64,000 bases of DNA, taken from contig JASMLX010000001.1 in the NCBI GenBank assembly GCA_030748495.1, forward strand, positions 57,565 through 121,564. Reading direction: 5' to 3'. The DNA comes from Candidatus Poribacteria bacterium (GTDB taxonomy: Bacteria; Poribacteria; WGA-4E; UBA9662). Made by a program: the position numbers and the translations under genes. The stretch's first letter is position 1. Every line of letters starts with the position of its first letter. Of this stretch, positions 20,510 through 29,792 are shown one piece after another. The notes below the pieces were generated by a model, which ran no database searches, had not been told where the DNA came from, and saw only the letters and a list, made by a program, of their open reading frames with translations.

Positions 20510-23500
20510 GTGATGATTATTCGGAGACTATTACTCGTATCTCTTTTTCTCCCTTTTAGCCTGCTGTTTGCCCAACAGTTACCGTTTTCTTGTGGTACAC
20601 CGGAATGTATTGAACGGTTTTTCGCTCGTCCGGTAGGTGAAAGAAGAGATGAACCGGTACCTTCAGCTCCGACGAGAGAACAAATAGAAACAGGACAAAT
20701 TGACGTATTCTACACCCACATTCCAGAACAGAAGGTCAAAGCCACCTGCATCGGTATTGGGGAACACCTCTATCTCTACGTTGAAAACTCGGTGTTACCG
20801 ATGGTCAACGAAATCGATACGGCCGAGATTATTCGTGTCTTTGATACCAAGATTTACCCCAATGTCCAGCGACACTTTGGATCGGAATGGAGACCGGGGT
20901 TAGACCGGGATCTGCGGATTACCATTCTAATGCACGATGTCGGCCGCGATCGCTCAGCCAGAGACTATGCCGGCTATTTCTCACCAGCCGACCAGCATCT
21001 AGACGCATCCTACAGCAATCAGCGTGAAATGATCTACATGGACACCTACTCTTTCCGTGACCGATCTCGATGGACCTTCTTCTCCAGTCTAGCACACGAA
21101 TTTGTGCACTTGGTCAACTGGTATCAAAACGGTGGTAGGACTGACCAACGCTGGTTGGAGGAAGGGGTGGCTAGTTTCTCTGAGTGGATCATCTACCAGA
21201 AGATCCATAGCATTTATGTGGAGGGCTATCTTAAAAACCCAACTGTCTCTCTACACAGACTAGACCATCCGGATCTTTACTACGGTGCTTCTTTTCTGTT
21301 GTTGCTATATTTATACGAAAATCATGGTGGTCAGGATTTCATCCGCCAACTGATAGCTGAAGACCTCCTCGGCTTAGCTGGGATCGAAGCGGTGTTACGC
21401 AAAATCGGAGATACTATACCGATTTCCGAACTGGTGATTAATTGGGCTGTTGCCAATCTACTGAACGAGATCGATCGAATTTCTGATCTTCCCCTCGGTT
21501 ACAACGGTTTGCCAACCAAATTCTTCGTTCAATCCAATTTCCCCACCTTCTCCGGTCTTCCTATTTCCCGTACATCCGAGGTACAACCATTCGGCATCTT
21601 CTACGCCAAAATCGTGCCGACGGTAACTCAACTGACGGTCACACTGACAGGTAACCCCAACCAGCGGCTAGAGGCTAAAGTGCTGCGTCTGCCCACAGAC
21701 AGGCGGGAGCGTGCCATCTGTGTTCCGATTCCTTTTGATGCAGCCAATCGGGGGCGGCTGTACTTAACGGATCTGGATACGGTAACCGAGCTTTATCTCG
21801 TGTTGACAGGTGAACAGACACAGCAGTTCCAACTGGAGATCGAGGAAACACTACAAGCTGACCCGACAAGAGAACCGATTCGCGCAGAGCGACAACAACT
21901 GTCCATGCCGAAAACCATCTTTCGCCCGGTGGGTGACTCATTTCAAAACTCACCTAAACGGCCGAACACCGACTACCGATTCGAGCCTTTGGAGCGGATT
22001 CATCTCAGTAGCCGTTATCAGGACTTAGTGATTACCACCGGCCCGGATAGCCTACCAGACCACGCCTATGTTGCCAGTGGGTGGGGCTTGGAGGTATTTG
22101 ATCTGACAGACCCACTCCAACCAAAGTTGATGATGGAGATAAAAACAGATGGCAATGCCCAGGATATAGTGGTCAAGGATAGTATTGCTTACATTGCTGA
22201 CGGCGCAGCCGGTTTGCAGATGATTCAGATTGCGCCAACATTAAAACGATTAAACACCATAGCTGTGGGTGAAAATCTACACCAAGTCTTGATCTCGGAA
22301 GAATTTCCGCTATATCTATTTGCCATCGACGCAGAACTAGGCCTGTTTCTCTTTAACACCTCCAACCTGGTGAATGAGGCTGAACCTGTGGCCACTTTTC
22401 GAACCCTTGGTCTGGCCATGCATGTGACAGTAGCAAACAGACGCGTTTATCTTGCTGATAGCCGACGAGGCGTCCAGATCCTGAGTTTGGATCGGATTCC
22501 CCTATTACCGGTGATCGGTGCGCTCCCTTACGTCGGTTATGATATGGTTATCGAGGATCAGATCGCCTATGTCGCTGGCGGAAATGTTTATGCCGTGACT
22601 CTGCACGATCCACTGAACCCAAAAATTGTGTCGGAAGTGAAAACTCCCGGACAGGTTATTAGTCTAACACCAATTGAGAACCGGGAAAACCGGCTTCAGT
22701 CAATTCTGTCCGTCGATTATCGTTCCGGTATTTACAAGTTGGGGGTTGAACGCTTTGATAACCGGGCGCCGGAAGTAGAACTGAGCCTGGAGGCCCATCA
22801 ATCCACGCACACTCGACCATTGGCCGCTTTCGCTGTTCCGATGAACACCGATCTGGTTTATGTAGCCGACGGTGAGGGCTACTTAGATCTGATTCGTTTT
22901 GACGGGCCACCTGTTTGGGAGTACCGACACAGTAGAAGCGGCAACCTGACGGGCTTCGATATGGATGGGGACCAGATCTTTGCCGTTTCTCAGGGCGCCG
23001 GCCTGTTTTCAATATCGAACGGTCGGTTCATTTCTCAGTCCGAACCCGGATTTTCAGGAGAAGATCTAATCGTTGAAGACGGATTTGGCTACATCGTCAC
23101 TGGACAGAAAACCAGGCAACAGAATCAACTTGGTCTGTTAATTGTCGATCTGAGTAACCCAAAAAAGGTTCAGAGAGTTGGCCAAGTACCAACGGATTTT
23201 CCTGCCTATGATGTCAGGCTCAATGGGCAAACTGCCTATGTCTGTGCTACCGAACTGTTGGTGATCAATGTCCGGCAACCCAGAGCACCGGTGCCTGTCA
23301 GTCGGTACCCGATGTCGGGGTCTGCCTTTCAATCGGTTGTTTATCAACCCCCAGATGCTAAGGAGCGATTCTTATTTGTCGCTGCTCTGAACGGTGGCGC
23401 ACATCTCTATGATTGCACCGAGGCCCAAAATTTGAGGCATCTGACCGTCATCGAAACCGCTGAAAGTGTGATTGGGGTCAGTGTGGTTGACGGTTGGCTA

Positions 23501-24232
23501 GCCTTGCTGGAGAATCGGTCCCATCTGCGAGGAAACCCTGACTACGGATCCCTACGCTTGTTCGATATTACTAACCCCCGTACCCCTCGACAGGTAAAAA
23601 CCTTCGAGACCCCCGCTTATCCGATACAGATTGAGTTGGAACCCCAGAAGCACAGCATTGAGCAGTTACCTTACCTGTATCTGCTCAATCCCGACTACCT
23701 CCATTTGCTAGACACAGAAACCGGCGAAACAGTTACCCGGTCCCAACCGCTGCAACAGGCCAAAAAATTAATCATTGTCCAGAATACCGCTCTGGTGGTG
23801 GATCAGCATGGTATCGATACTTTCCGCCTCAATCGTCAGATCTTTGCTTTAGCTGTCGATCAGGCAACGCAAAGCCAGCCTATGCCTGACGGTGGGATGA
23901 CCGGCGGCATTGACCATCCTAACCTGTTATCTTTGCTAGGGCAAAGTTTCCCCAATCCAGCTAATCCGGAAACTTGGATACCCTTTCGGCTAGCACAACC
24001 CGGCGTGGTGACGGTCACTCTCTTCGACCAGAAGGGGCAGCTCATTCGACAAATTTTGGCCGGACATCATCTGGCGGGTGAATACACCTCAAAAGCCAAG
24101 GCCATCTACTGGGATGGAAAGACGCAATCAGGTGAAACTGTGACCAGCGGCATCTACTTTTATCACCTGCTAGTGGATGATGGTCAACGGCAGGTATTTA
24201 CTCAAACTAAGATGTTGACCATTGTGCGGTGA
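20510..24232 (+). CDS. Secreted zinc metalloprotease with LVIVD-type repeats and FlgD-type sorting domain
   Basis: 1240 residues. Signal peptide LLLVSLFLPFSLLFAQQ, then a gluzincin-like protease domain with HEFVH at 196-200 and a downstream WLEEGVASFSEW (Glu217/218 is the likely third zinc ligand), the arrangement of the M30-like and related secreted peptidases. Residues about 480-1110 hold repeated propeller-like units of the LVIVD type (HAYVASGWGLEVFDLTDPLQP, AYIADGAAGLQMIQI, VYLADSRRGVQILSL). The C-terminus is a FlgD/Ig sorting domain beginning GQSFPNPANPETWIPF and ending QTKMLTIVR. The start is GTG 20510 or ATG 20513, and no clear ribosome binding site is seen. It is probably surface-exposed, cleaving host or environmental proteins; the substrate is unknown. 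Confidence 0.87.
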   Translation: MMIIRRLLLVSLFLPFSLLFAQQLPFSCGTPECIERFFARPVGERRDEPVPSAPTREQIETGQIDVFYTHIPEQKVKATCIGIGEHLYLYVENSVLPMVNEIDTAEIIRVFDTKIYPNVQRHFGSEWRPGLDRDLRITILMHDVGRDRSARDYAGYFSPADQHLDASYSNQREMIYMDTYSFRDRSRWTFFSSLAHEFVHLVNWYQNGGRTDQRWLEEGVASFSEWIIYQKIHSIYVEGYLKNPTVSLHRLDHPDLYYGASFLLLLYLYENHGGQDFIRQLIAEDLLGLAGIEAVLRKIGDTIPISELVINWAVANLLNEIDRISDLPLGYNGLPTKFFVQSNFPTFSGLPISRTSEVQPFGIFYAKIVPTVTQLTVTLTGNPNQRLEAKVLRLPTDRRERAICVPIPFDAANRGRLYLTDLDTVTELYLVLTGEQTQQFQLEIEETLQADPTREPIRAERQQLSMPKTIFRPVGDSFQNSPKRPNTDYRFEPLERIHLSSRYQDLVITTGPDSLPDHAYVASGWGLEVFDLTDPLQPKLMMEIKTDGNAQDIVVKDSIAYIADGAAGLQMIQIAPTLKRLNTIAVGENLHQVLISEEFPLYLFAIDAELGLFLFNTSNLVNEAEPVATFRTLGLAMHVTVANRRVYLADSRRGVQILSLDRIPLLPVIGALPYVGYDMVIEDQIAYVAGGNVYAVTLHDPLNPKIVSEVKTPGQVISLTPIENRENRLQSILSVDYRSGIYKLGVERFDNRAPEVELSLEAHQSTHTRPLAAFAVPMNTDLVYVADGEGYLDLIRFDGPPVWEYRHSRSGNLTGFDMDGDQIFAVSQGAGLFSISNGRFISQSEPGFSGEDLIVEDGFGYIVTGQKTRQQNQLGLLIVDLSNPKKVQRVGQVPTDFPAYDVRLNGQTAYVCATELLVINVRQPRAPVPVSRYPMSGSAFQSVVYQPPDAKERFLFVAALNGGAHLYDCTEAQNLRHLTVIETAESVIGVSVVDGWLALLENRSHLRGNPDYGSLRLFDITNPRTPRQVKTFETPAYPIQIELEPQKHSIEQLPYLYLLNPDYLHLLDTETGETVTRSQPLQQAKKLIIVQNTALVVDQHGIDTFRLNRQIFALAVDQATQSQPMPDGGMTGGIDHPNLLSLLGQSFPNPANPETWIPFRLAQPGVVTVTLFDQKGQLIRQILAGHHLAGEYTSKAKAIYWDGKTQSGETVTSGIYFYHLLVDDGQRQVFTQTKMLTIVR

Positions 24233-24522
24233 GGTTTGAAGCTCCCCTCATGTCAAGACCATGGGAAGCGAAAACTAAGGTGGGTAGGGGTAATGTTTTT
24301 CCACTTAAGGTATTTTGCGTAATCCTGTGTGTACCTCCCATATTCCGCTGTATTATTAAGATCGATATAAGCAACAGTCTTATACGCTTTAAACCAATTC
24401 TTTTCCATTTCCATAAGATATTGCGTATTTGGGATATTTATATTCAGCCTATTTAGATTAGTAATACCTTTTCATCAAACAACCTTAGATAAATTGAGTT
24501 CGTACCTTCATAGCCCGACGGA

Positions 24523-25290
24523 CTAACTCGATATTTGGTACTGAGCAGGAACATATTGGAGGGTTTGGCCGGGTTCTAAAACCGCTACACCGGTATTGGG
24601 TGACAGAAAGTTGACCCCGGAAATAAAGGCGTCCAGATCCACAGGTTGACCAACGGCTTCACCATAGTGACAAGGAATCACCACATCAGGCCGAATCAGG
24701 CTAGTCGCCCGTGCTCCTTCACGGATGCCCATGGTGTACTTTCCGCCGATCGGTAAAATAGCAATCTGTGGGCCATACATCTGCGAAATCAGTTGCATAT
24801 CACTAAAGATATTGGTATCGGACGTATTGTAGATAGCGACCCCATTATCAAAGGTTAGAACTACGCCAGTGGAACCACCGTCTGGGCGAAAATAGTGGCC
24901 GTCAGGTGGTGCCCCCAGCACCAAATTGGGAGATAGCGACCCCGAATTATGAAAGGCTTGCACCAGCGTAATACGAACATCATCAATCTGCACCGATCCG
25001 CCTGGGTTCATCGGAAAGATCAGATCTTGATCCAACCCGTGAGCAGCGGCTACCAGTGTCATTTCATAATTTCCTACGAACCTAGCACCTGTCTGTTGGC
25101 AAAGTGCAAAGGCATCCTGAACGTGATCGTTATGACCGTGGGTGGAGATGACAATATCCGCCCGCTCTACGTCTGAACGTTTGATCGTGGAAACTGGACT
25201 CTCGTCCAACCAGGGATCGTAGTAGATCAACGTTCCAGAGGCTGATTCAAAAGAAAAGGAAGCATGTCCAATATAGTTAACTTTTACCAT
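24523..25290 (-). CDS. UPF0173-type metal-dependent hydrolase (metallo-beta-lactamase fold)
   Basis: 255 residues. The metal site is visible: HGHNDH at 51-56 (His51, His53, Asp55, His56), with further ligands expected at Asn/His in FHNSGS, Asp in YNTSDTN and His in VIPCHYGE. The opening VNYIGHASFSFES and YYDPWLDESP are typical of the UPF0173/UlaG-like group, whose members hydrolyse small esters or lactones. It lies in a minus-strand cluster of small catabolic enzymes and may open a sugar lactone, but that is inference. Confidence 0.88.
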   Translation of the reverse strand: MVKVNYIGHASFSFESASGTLIYYDPWLDESPVSTIKRSDVERADIVISTHGHNDHVQDAFALCQQTGARFVGNYEMTLVAAAHGLDQDLIFPMNPGGSVQIDDVRITLVQAFHNSGSLSPNLVLGAPPDGHYFRPDGGSTGVVLTFDNGVAIYNTSDTNIFSDMQLISQMYGPQIAILPIGGKYTMGIREGARATSLIRPDVVIPCHYGEAVGQPVDLDAFISGVNFLSPNTGVAVLEPGQTLQYVPAQYQISS

Positions 25291-25373
25291 GATTTTCTAC
25301 CCGTGATTTCCTGCCGTCGTTCAACTTCCATTTTGCGGATATATATGTCCTTAAGAGTTCCTGAGTTTGATGC

Positions 25374-26048
25374 TTAGTTCGGTTCGATCAAGACATTACG
25401 GTAGGCGACAGGGCCATGATCTCCTTGGAGCATCAGAGGGGCGGTCGCCGTCTCTTGGCCCAACATAGCAGCCCGGGTTGGCCCTTCGACCTCCACGTTT
25501 TGGTGAACTGTTTCGCCGTTCCAGATCACTTGAAGAAACCTGGCATTAGCAACTTTAAGCCCCCGGGCATCGAAACGAGGGGCTTGGAATATAATCTCGT
25601 AGGATTGCCACTTACCGGGTGGACGACTCATATTGAGGCGAGGTGGACTACCGCCAACCGACTTCCCATCAATCCAGCGGGAGTAGATTCCACCACAGGC
25701 ACCGAAAGTCAGCTCTTCCTGCCCCCAACTGTCAAAGACCTGGATCTCGTATTTACCCATCATATAAACGCCGGAATTAGAGCCTTGGGGCACTAGAAAC
25801 TCAATTTGCAACCGGCAGTCACCGTGCTGATATTCGGTATAAAGATCCGGGGTTCGGCCTTCAGGTCCATTGTAGAAGATACCCTCACCTGCTTGGATTA
25901 CCAGTGCTTTTGGGTTTTGCTGATCTAAACTGACTTCGCCTACCACAGTCCATGCATGTGACGCTTCACGGCTTGATAGATAGTGATGATCCTCACGAGG
26001 TCGCCAGTTATCAAGATCTATCCCATTAAACAGCTGAATCGATGTCAT
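25374..26048 (-). CDS. DUF1080 (3-keto-disaccharide hydrolase-like) protein
   Basis: 224 residues. Opens with IQLFNGIDLDNW and carries EFLVPQGSNSGVYMMGKYEIQVFDS, then YSRWIDGKSVGG, GKWQSYEIIFQAPRFD and a closing LQGDHGPVAYRNVLIEP: the concanavalin-like fold of DUF1080. Members act on or bind glycans, some cleaving 3-keto-glycosides. No signal peptide is seen, so it is probably cytoplasmic here, unlike many DUF1080 proteins. It is about 83 bp upstream of the UPF0173 gene on the same strand. Confidence 0.88.
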   Translation of the reverse strand: MTSIQLFNGIDLDNWRPREDHHYLSSREASHAWTVVGEVSLDQQNPKALVIQAGEGIFYNGPEGRTPDLYTEYQHGDCRLQIEFLVPQGSNSGVYMMGKYEIQVFDSWGQEELTFGACGGIYSRWIDGKSVGGSPPRLNMSRPPGKWQSYEIIFQAPRFDARGLKVANARFLQVIWNGETVHQNVEVEGPTRAAMLGQETATAPLMLQGDHGPVAYRNVLIEPN

Positions 26049-26543
26049 ACTACTTCTATTCCTTGAAATTTATTGCAATTTTATGCAATGAAGATGGTTT
26101 GCTCTCCGTTGATAGCGAATTACGGTGATCTTTATAGTTGTTTGGAGCCAGTTTTAGAGTGCTGCAAAAGCATTTTAGTTTACAAGTCCAGAATGGAGGT
26201 CAGTTTCCGGATATCGTACGGATTAATGGCGACAGTACTAAAATACATCGTTTTTCCAGCTAGAGGAGGTTCTTCTAAGACCTCTATTCGTGCCTGTACT
26301 ACTTCAATGGTAGAGGTTTTAGGTCGATTGAACGAGAACTACGGTATAAGTAGTAAGGTCTCCTATTCCATATCCTACAATCGACCAGTATTTCTCCGGA
26401 TTTCTGCCCCTAATTCCCGTTTTTGCGGAGACTATTGAGGACATGTTTGCACGGGGATGAAAAGCGGCATATTAGCCCGCGCATTGTCACTCCGACCTAC
26501 GATTAATTCGAGGGAAATCCGGTGTCGAGATTGTACCGGCTAT
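26049..26543. other. Intergenic stretch, about 500 bp
   Basis: Separates two minus-strand enzyme genes. Plus-strand frames here (26073-26438, 26457-26669) have no motif or ribosome binding site. GGTCGATTG near 26321 and CAATCGACC near 26379 are complementary arms about 50 bp apart, of unknown meaning. Confidence 0.35.
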
Positions 26544-27335
26544 TTAGAGCAAACCTTTGACCATACCGCCATCGACCTGGATTGTTGCGCCGGTAATGTA
26601 ACTGGCACGCTCAGAAGCCAAAAAAACGATCAGATTAGCAAATTCTTTTGGGTCCCCAATTCGGCCTAGTGGAATATCCTGAGTCATCTTTTCGATGGCC
26701 TGATCAAAGGTAATGTTTGCCTCTTCGGCTCGAACAGTAGCCAACTGCTGAATCCGGTCAGTGAAAATGATACCGGGGCAGACGTTGTTGACTAAGATAT
26801 TGTCGTTAGCTAGTTCTGTGGCCAGTGTTTTGGCAAAACCAATAACACCTGTCCGGGCCATATTGGACAACATCAGCCCTTCGACCGGTTGCTTGACTGA
26901 AACCGAGGTCAGGTTGATAATTCGTCCGCCTTTACGCGCCCGCATGTTAGGAACAACGGCCCGTGTCAGGTTGATGGTGCTCATCAGGTTCAGATTAACG
27001 GCATCTTGATAGTCGGTAATGTCGAGATCGTCAAACCGACCGGCTCTCGGCCCACCAGCATTATTGATTAGAATATCGATGCCGCCAAAGTGTTCAATAC
27101 TGCTGTGGATCAAATTTTCGGCATCGTTTGGGTTACTGACATCCATCGCCATAGACATCACTTCAGCCCCGGTCTGTTCACGGATTTCTGCAGCTGTAGC
27201 ATTCAGCGGTTCTTCATTTCTAGCACAGATGGTTACCTTAGCTCCCTCTTCTGCTAACCCGAAAGCAATAGCTCGCCCTAACCCTTTACTAGATGCGCCG
27301 ATAACGGCGACCTTATCTTTCAATCCTAAATCCAT
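26544..27335 (-). CDS. SDR-family oxidoreductase (FabG-like, atypical active site)
   Basis: 263 residues with a Rossmann fold: GASSKGLG at 13-20 binds NAD(P), NNAGG at 91-95, and ITGATIQVDGGMVKGLL at the end. The catalytic region is unusual. Ser144 is present (NLTSVSV), but the Tyr-x3-Lys is replaced by Ser157 and Arg161 (LSNMAR). This matches a known FabG-like SDR subgroup that lacks the canonical Tyr/Lys pair. A good ribosome binding site (GAGGAG) precedes the ATG. It sits between the DUF1080 and dehydrogenase genes and may act on the same sugar-derived intermediate. Confidence 0.88.
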   Translation of the reverse strand: MDLGLKDKVAVIGASSKGLGRAIAFGLAEEGAKVTICARNEEPLNATAAEIREQTGAEVMSMAMDVSNPNDAENLIHSSIEHFGGIDILINNAGGPRAGRFDDLDITDYQDAVNLNLMSTINLTRAVVPNMRARKGGRIINLTSVSVKQPVEGLMLSNMARTGVIGFAKTLATELANDNILVNNVCPGIIFTDRIQQLATVRAEEANITFDQAIEKMTQDIPLGRIGDPKEFANLIVFLASERASYITGATIQVDGGMVKGLL

Positions 27336-27412
27336 ATGTTATTCTCCTCTAATCCACTATTTCATTAGTGAGTCTGTAAAGTTGTGATGGCTAATATAAC
27401 CAATATAGTTGT

Positions 27413-28378
27413 TTAATACCACTGTGCTTTGTCTACCACATTCCTTAATGGTTCACCTGCCACGAAACGACGGGCATTATCCAGTAAAAGATCAAAATGA
27501 CGATTGGTGATATCTTCAGCATCTTTAACTGCAATATGTGGGGTTAGGATGACGTTGGACAGCTTCCAAAGCCGATGATCTTGCGGAAACGGTTCGATCT
27601 CATAGACATCCAGAGCAGCTCCCGCAATTTGGCCGGTTTCAAGGATTCTAGTCAGATCTTCAATCTTTGTGGTGGCCCCCCGCCCGATATTGATAAAATA
27701 GGCTGTCGATTTCATCAACTCGAATCGCTCACCATGCCACATCCCTTCTGTCTGTGGGGTATGTGGAACGGTGACAATTACAAAGTCAGCCTGTGGAATC
27801 AGTTGATCTAAGTCTTTAGGTGGATGTTTTTCTACCCAAGGCACCTCGTACTCCCAACGTGCGTCGACGCCAAGAACCTGCATGCCGAAAGCGTGACAGA
27901 GTCGAGCTGTCTCTTGACCGATCCCACCTACACCGACGATCAGTGCGATAGCGTTTTTCAAATCGACGTACGGCGTTTGCCTGGCCTCTGTGTCCCAACG
28001 TTGATCCCGTTGAGCATCTACATAATATGGCAACCCGCGTGCCAGCGCCAATATGTACATTAGGATATGTTGACCAATATGGTCGTTGTAAACCCCTCTT
28101 GGGTTGCAAACCTGCACCGGATGTGCAATCAGTTCCGGGTAGTAGAACCCGGCCTGAGGGCCAGCAGCCGGACTTTGAAGCCAGCGGAGGTTTTTAGCAA
28201 TAGAGAGCATATGTGGTGGAACCCAGCCAAAGACCGCATCAGCCTCAGCAAGCTCTGTCCCGGCGGCTTTGTCGGTCGGTGGGATTATCACCTGATAAGA
28301 TGGAATCTGCCGTCTAATTTCGTCTGCCCACTGGCGTAGGCGCTGGGTAGGAGGGGGCATCATTACAAGTTTCGGCAT
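27413..28378 (-). CDS. D-2-hydroxyacid dehydrogenase family protein
   Basis: 321 residues. NAD-binding GVGGIG (149-154) is followed by an acidic residue in VDAR (Asp172), favouring NAD. Catalytic residues: Arg233 in NIGRGA, Glu262 in YEIEPFP, His281 in LTPHIA. The N-terminal substrate domain has WLQSPAAG. It reduces or oxidises a 2-keto/2-hydroxy acid such as glyoxylate or hydroxypyruvate; the exact substrate is unknown. AAGGA lies upstream of the ATG. First gene of the minus-strand run 28378-24523. Confidence 0.9.
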   Translation of the reverse strand: MPKLVMMPPPTQRLRQWADEIRRQIPSYQVIIPPTDKAAGTELAEADAVFGWVPPHMLSIAKNLRWLQSPAAGPQAGFYYPELIAHPVQVCNPRGVYNDHIGQHILMYILALARGLPYYVDAQRDQRWDTEARQTPYVDLKNAIALIVGVGGIGQETARLCHAFGMQVLGVDARWEYEVPWVEKHPPKDLDQLIPQADFVIVTVPHTPQTEGMWHGERFELMKSTAYFINIGRGATTKIEDLTRILETGQIAGAALDVYEIEPFPQDHRLWKLSNVILTPHIAVKDAEDITNRHFDLLLDNARRFVAGEPLRNVVDKAQWY

Positions 28379-28916
28379 TTTAAAGATTATTCCTTTCTAA
28401 CTGGGGGGCGACGTAACGTCGGTATAGAGCGGGTCAATAAATATCAAGAGTTGGTAGCGTTGAAGAAAGTATCTAAACGCTACTATCTTATGCTGTTATC
28501 TTTCGGCTGTCAATGTAGAATCAAGAAAAAAAGCAGGTATTGATTACCTCTTCAGCCAAACGATATAACGGTTCTCCATTCGTCCAACGATCCCTGCTCT
28601 CTATGTAGGAAAGTGGATAATCTTGGTTGCTATGAAACGGCCATGTTAATAAAAAGAGAGAAAGCGAAGGACTAATCAGGGGCGGCATCCGTTCTGGACA
28701 GGAAAACTAGCTTGTTTGGTCAAACGAGGCAAAGGTGGCGGTACAAATCAATGGGTGATAAAGCTTCTATGGCTTTGTTTTTGTTCTCAATAACCTCATT
28801 CAGTTTATCATTAGTAATAGATGCCATTTTTTACTTGACATGTTTTTCAAATCGAATTACTATTTAGTGCGCTGGAAAGCTACTCACCCCATAAAGAAAC
28901 TTGAGGAGATAAAATC
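28379..28916. other. Divergent intergenic region, about 540 bp
   Basis: Lies between the divergent dehydrogenase and PilZ genes, so it should carry both promoters. I could not point to convincing -35/-10 pairs. The only strong signal is GAGGAG just before 28917. Confidence 0.4.
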
Positions 28917-29792
28917 ATGGCTTTTACCAAAGCACGAAAACCATCGGAAGATGTCGTTGAATTACCGACGACCAAAGCGGAGATCATCGAAGTCATTAAC
29001 GAGTCCGAAGTCGGACGGGATATTGAAATTGAGCTTGATTTACAACAAAGTATCAGTAATTTCCCGGCTTCAGGCACGTTTCCTGCCAAGATACGTTTCA
29101 TTCATTCTGAAGCCTTGTTAGTTGTTGCTCCTCCAGTAGGAGAGACGAATCAGTCCATCCCAGATAATGCCTTGGAGTCAGAATCAGTCAAACTCAAGGC
29201 CCTAACTGACGGCTTTCCCACCAGTGCAGCGGTTATCACCAGTTCATTTTTTGATGAAAATCTAGGACATGTACTGCAGATCGAAAATGCGGCTGAACTG
29301 CAACCTAGAAAGTTCATGCGAACTCAGCACGAAGTCATTGCCAAAACGGTGATTCCTAATGACCGACCAGGCCGGGAACCAACAGAAGTCACCTTCCGAA
29401 CTATCGATATTGGTGGGAATGGCGCTTTACTGACCTGCAAAAAAGGCTCTGGTCTCGACGTTGGCTCATTTTTTGAATTACATATTAATGACCGAAAATT
29501 CCCTGGTTACGGCCTCGATTTAGCCACGCCAGTTCCACACCTTCCTAGTGGTGAAAACGCAGCTATCTTTGAAGGCCAAATTGTGAGGATCTTCCCTAAC
29601 CAAGAAAAGCCTGATAACGATTGTTTCGGTTTTGAGTTCGGCTTTAACGATACTTTTGTCGAAATGCAGATGAATGACCAGATCTCCAAATACTGTATGG
29701 ATATTAAACTTAAGCAACACCAAATAACCGTTGAAACAGAGAGAAACGAGCGCCTAGGTGGTAAGTTCAAGAAAAAAGTCAGACGCTTTTAA
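28917..29792 (+). CDS. PilZ-domain (c-di-GMP receptor-like) protein
   Basis: 291 residues, probably cytoplasmic. The first 125 residues look like a YcgR/PilZN-type beta-rich domain. The C-terminal PilZ domain has the RxxxR motif as Arg131-Lys-Phe-Met-Arg135, and the second motif as Asp164-Ile-Gly-Gly-Asn-Gly169 (DxSxxG with Gly for Ser), then FGFEF near the end. In the known family these two motifs bind cyclic di-GMP. The ribosome binding site is GAGGAG. It is convergent with the ABC importer operon, and the two coding ends overlap by 14 bp (29779-29792). Confidence 0.72.
   Translation: MAFTKARKPSEDVVELPTTKAEIIEVINESEVGRDIEIELDLQQSISNFPASGTFPAKIRFIHSEALLVVAPPVGETNQSIPDNALESESVKLKALTDGFPTSAAVITSSFFDENLGHVLQIENAAELQPRKFMRTQHEVIAKTVIPNDRPGREPTEVTFRTIDIGGNGALLTCKKGSGLDVGSFFELHINDRKFPGYGLDLATPVPHLPSGENAAIFEGQIVRIFPNQEKPDNDCFGFEFGFNDTFVEMQMNDQISKYCMDIKLKQHQITVETERNERLGGKFKKKVRRF

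Noticed and set aside
20510..24232. Possibility that the metalloprotease is fused by misassembly to an unrelated propeller protein
   Set aside because: One continuous frame with uniform codon use, a signal peptide at one end and a sorting domain at the other supports a real single gene.
26073..26438. Plus-strand 121-residue frame between two minus-strand enzymes
   Set aside because: Cys- and Ser-rich composition typical of non-coding sequence, no ribosome binding site, no motif.
28840..29121. Plus-strand frame overlapping the PilZ gene
   Set aside because: It is in another phase of the same DNA; the PilZ frame has the motifs and a strong GAGGAG.
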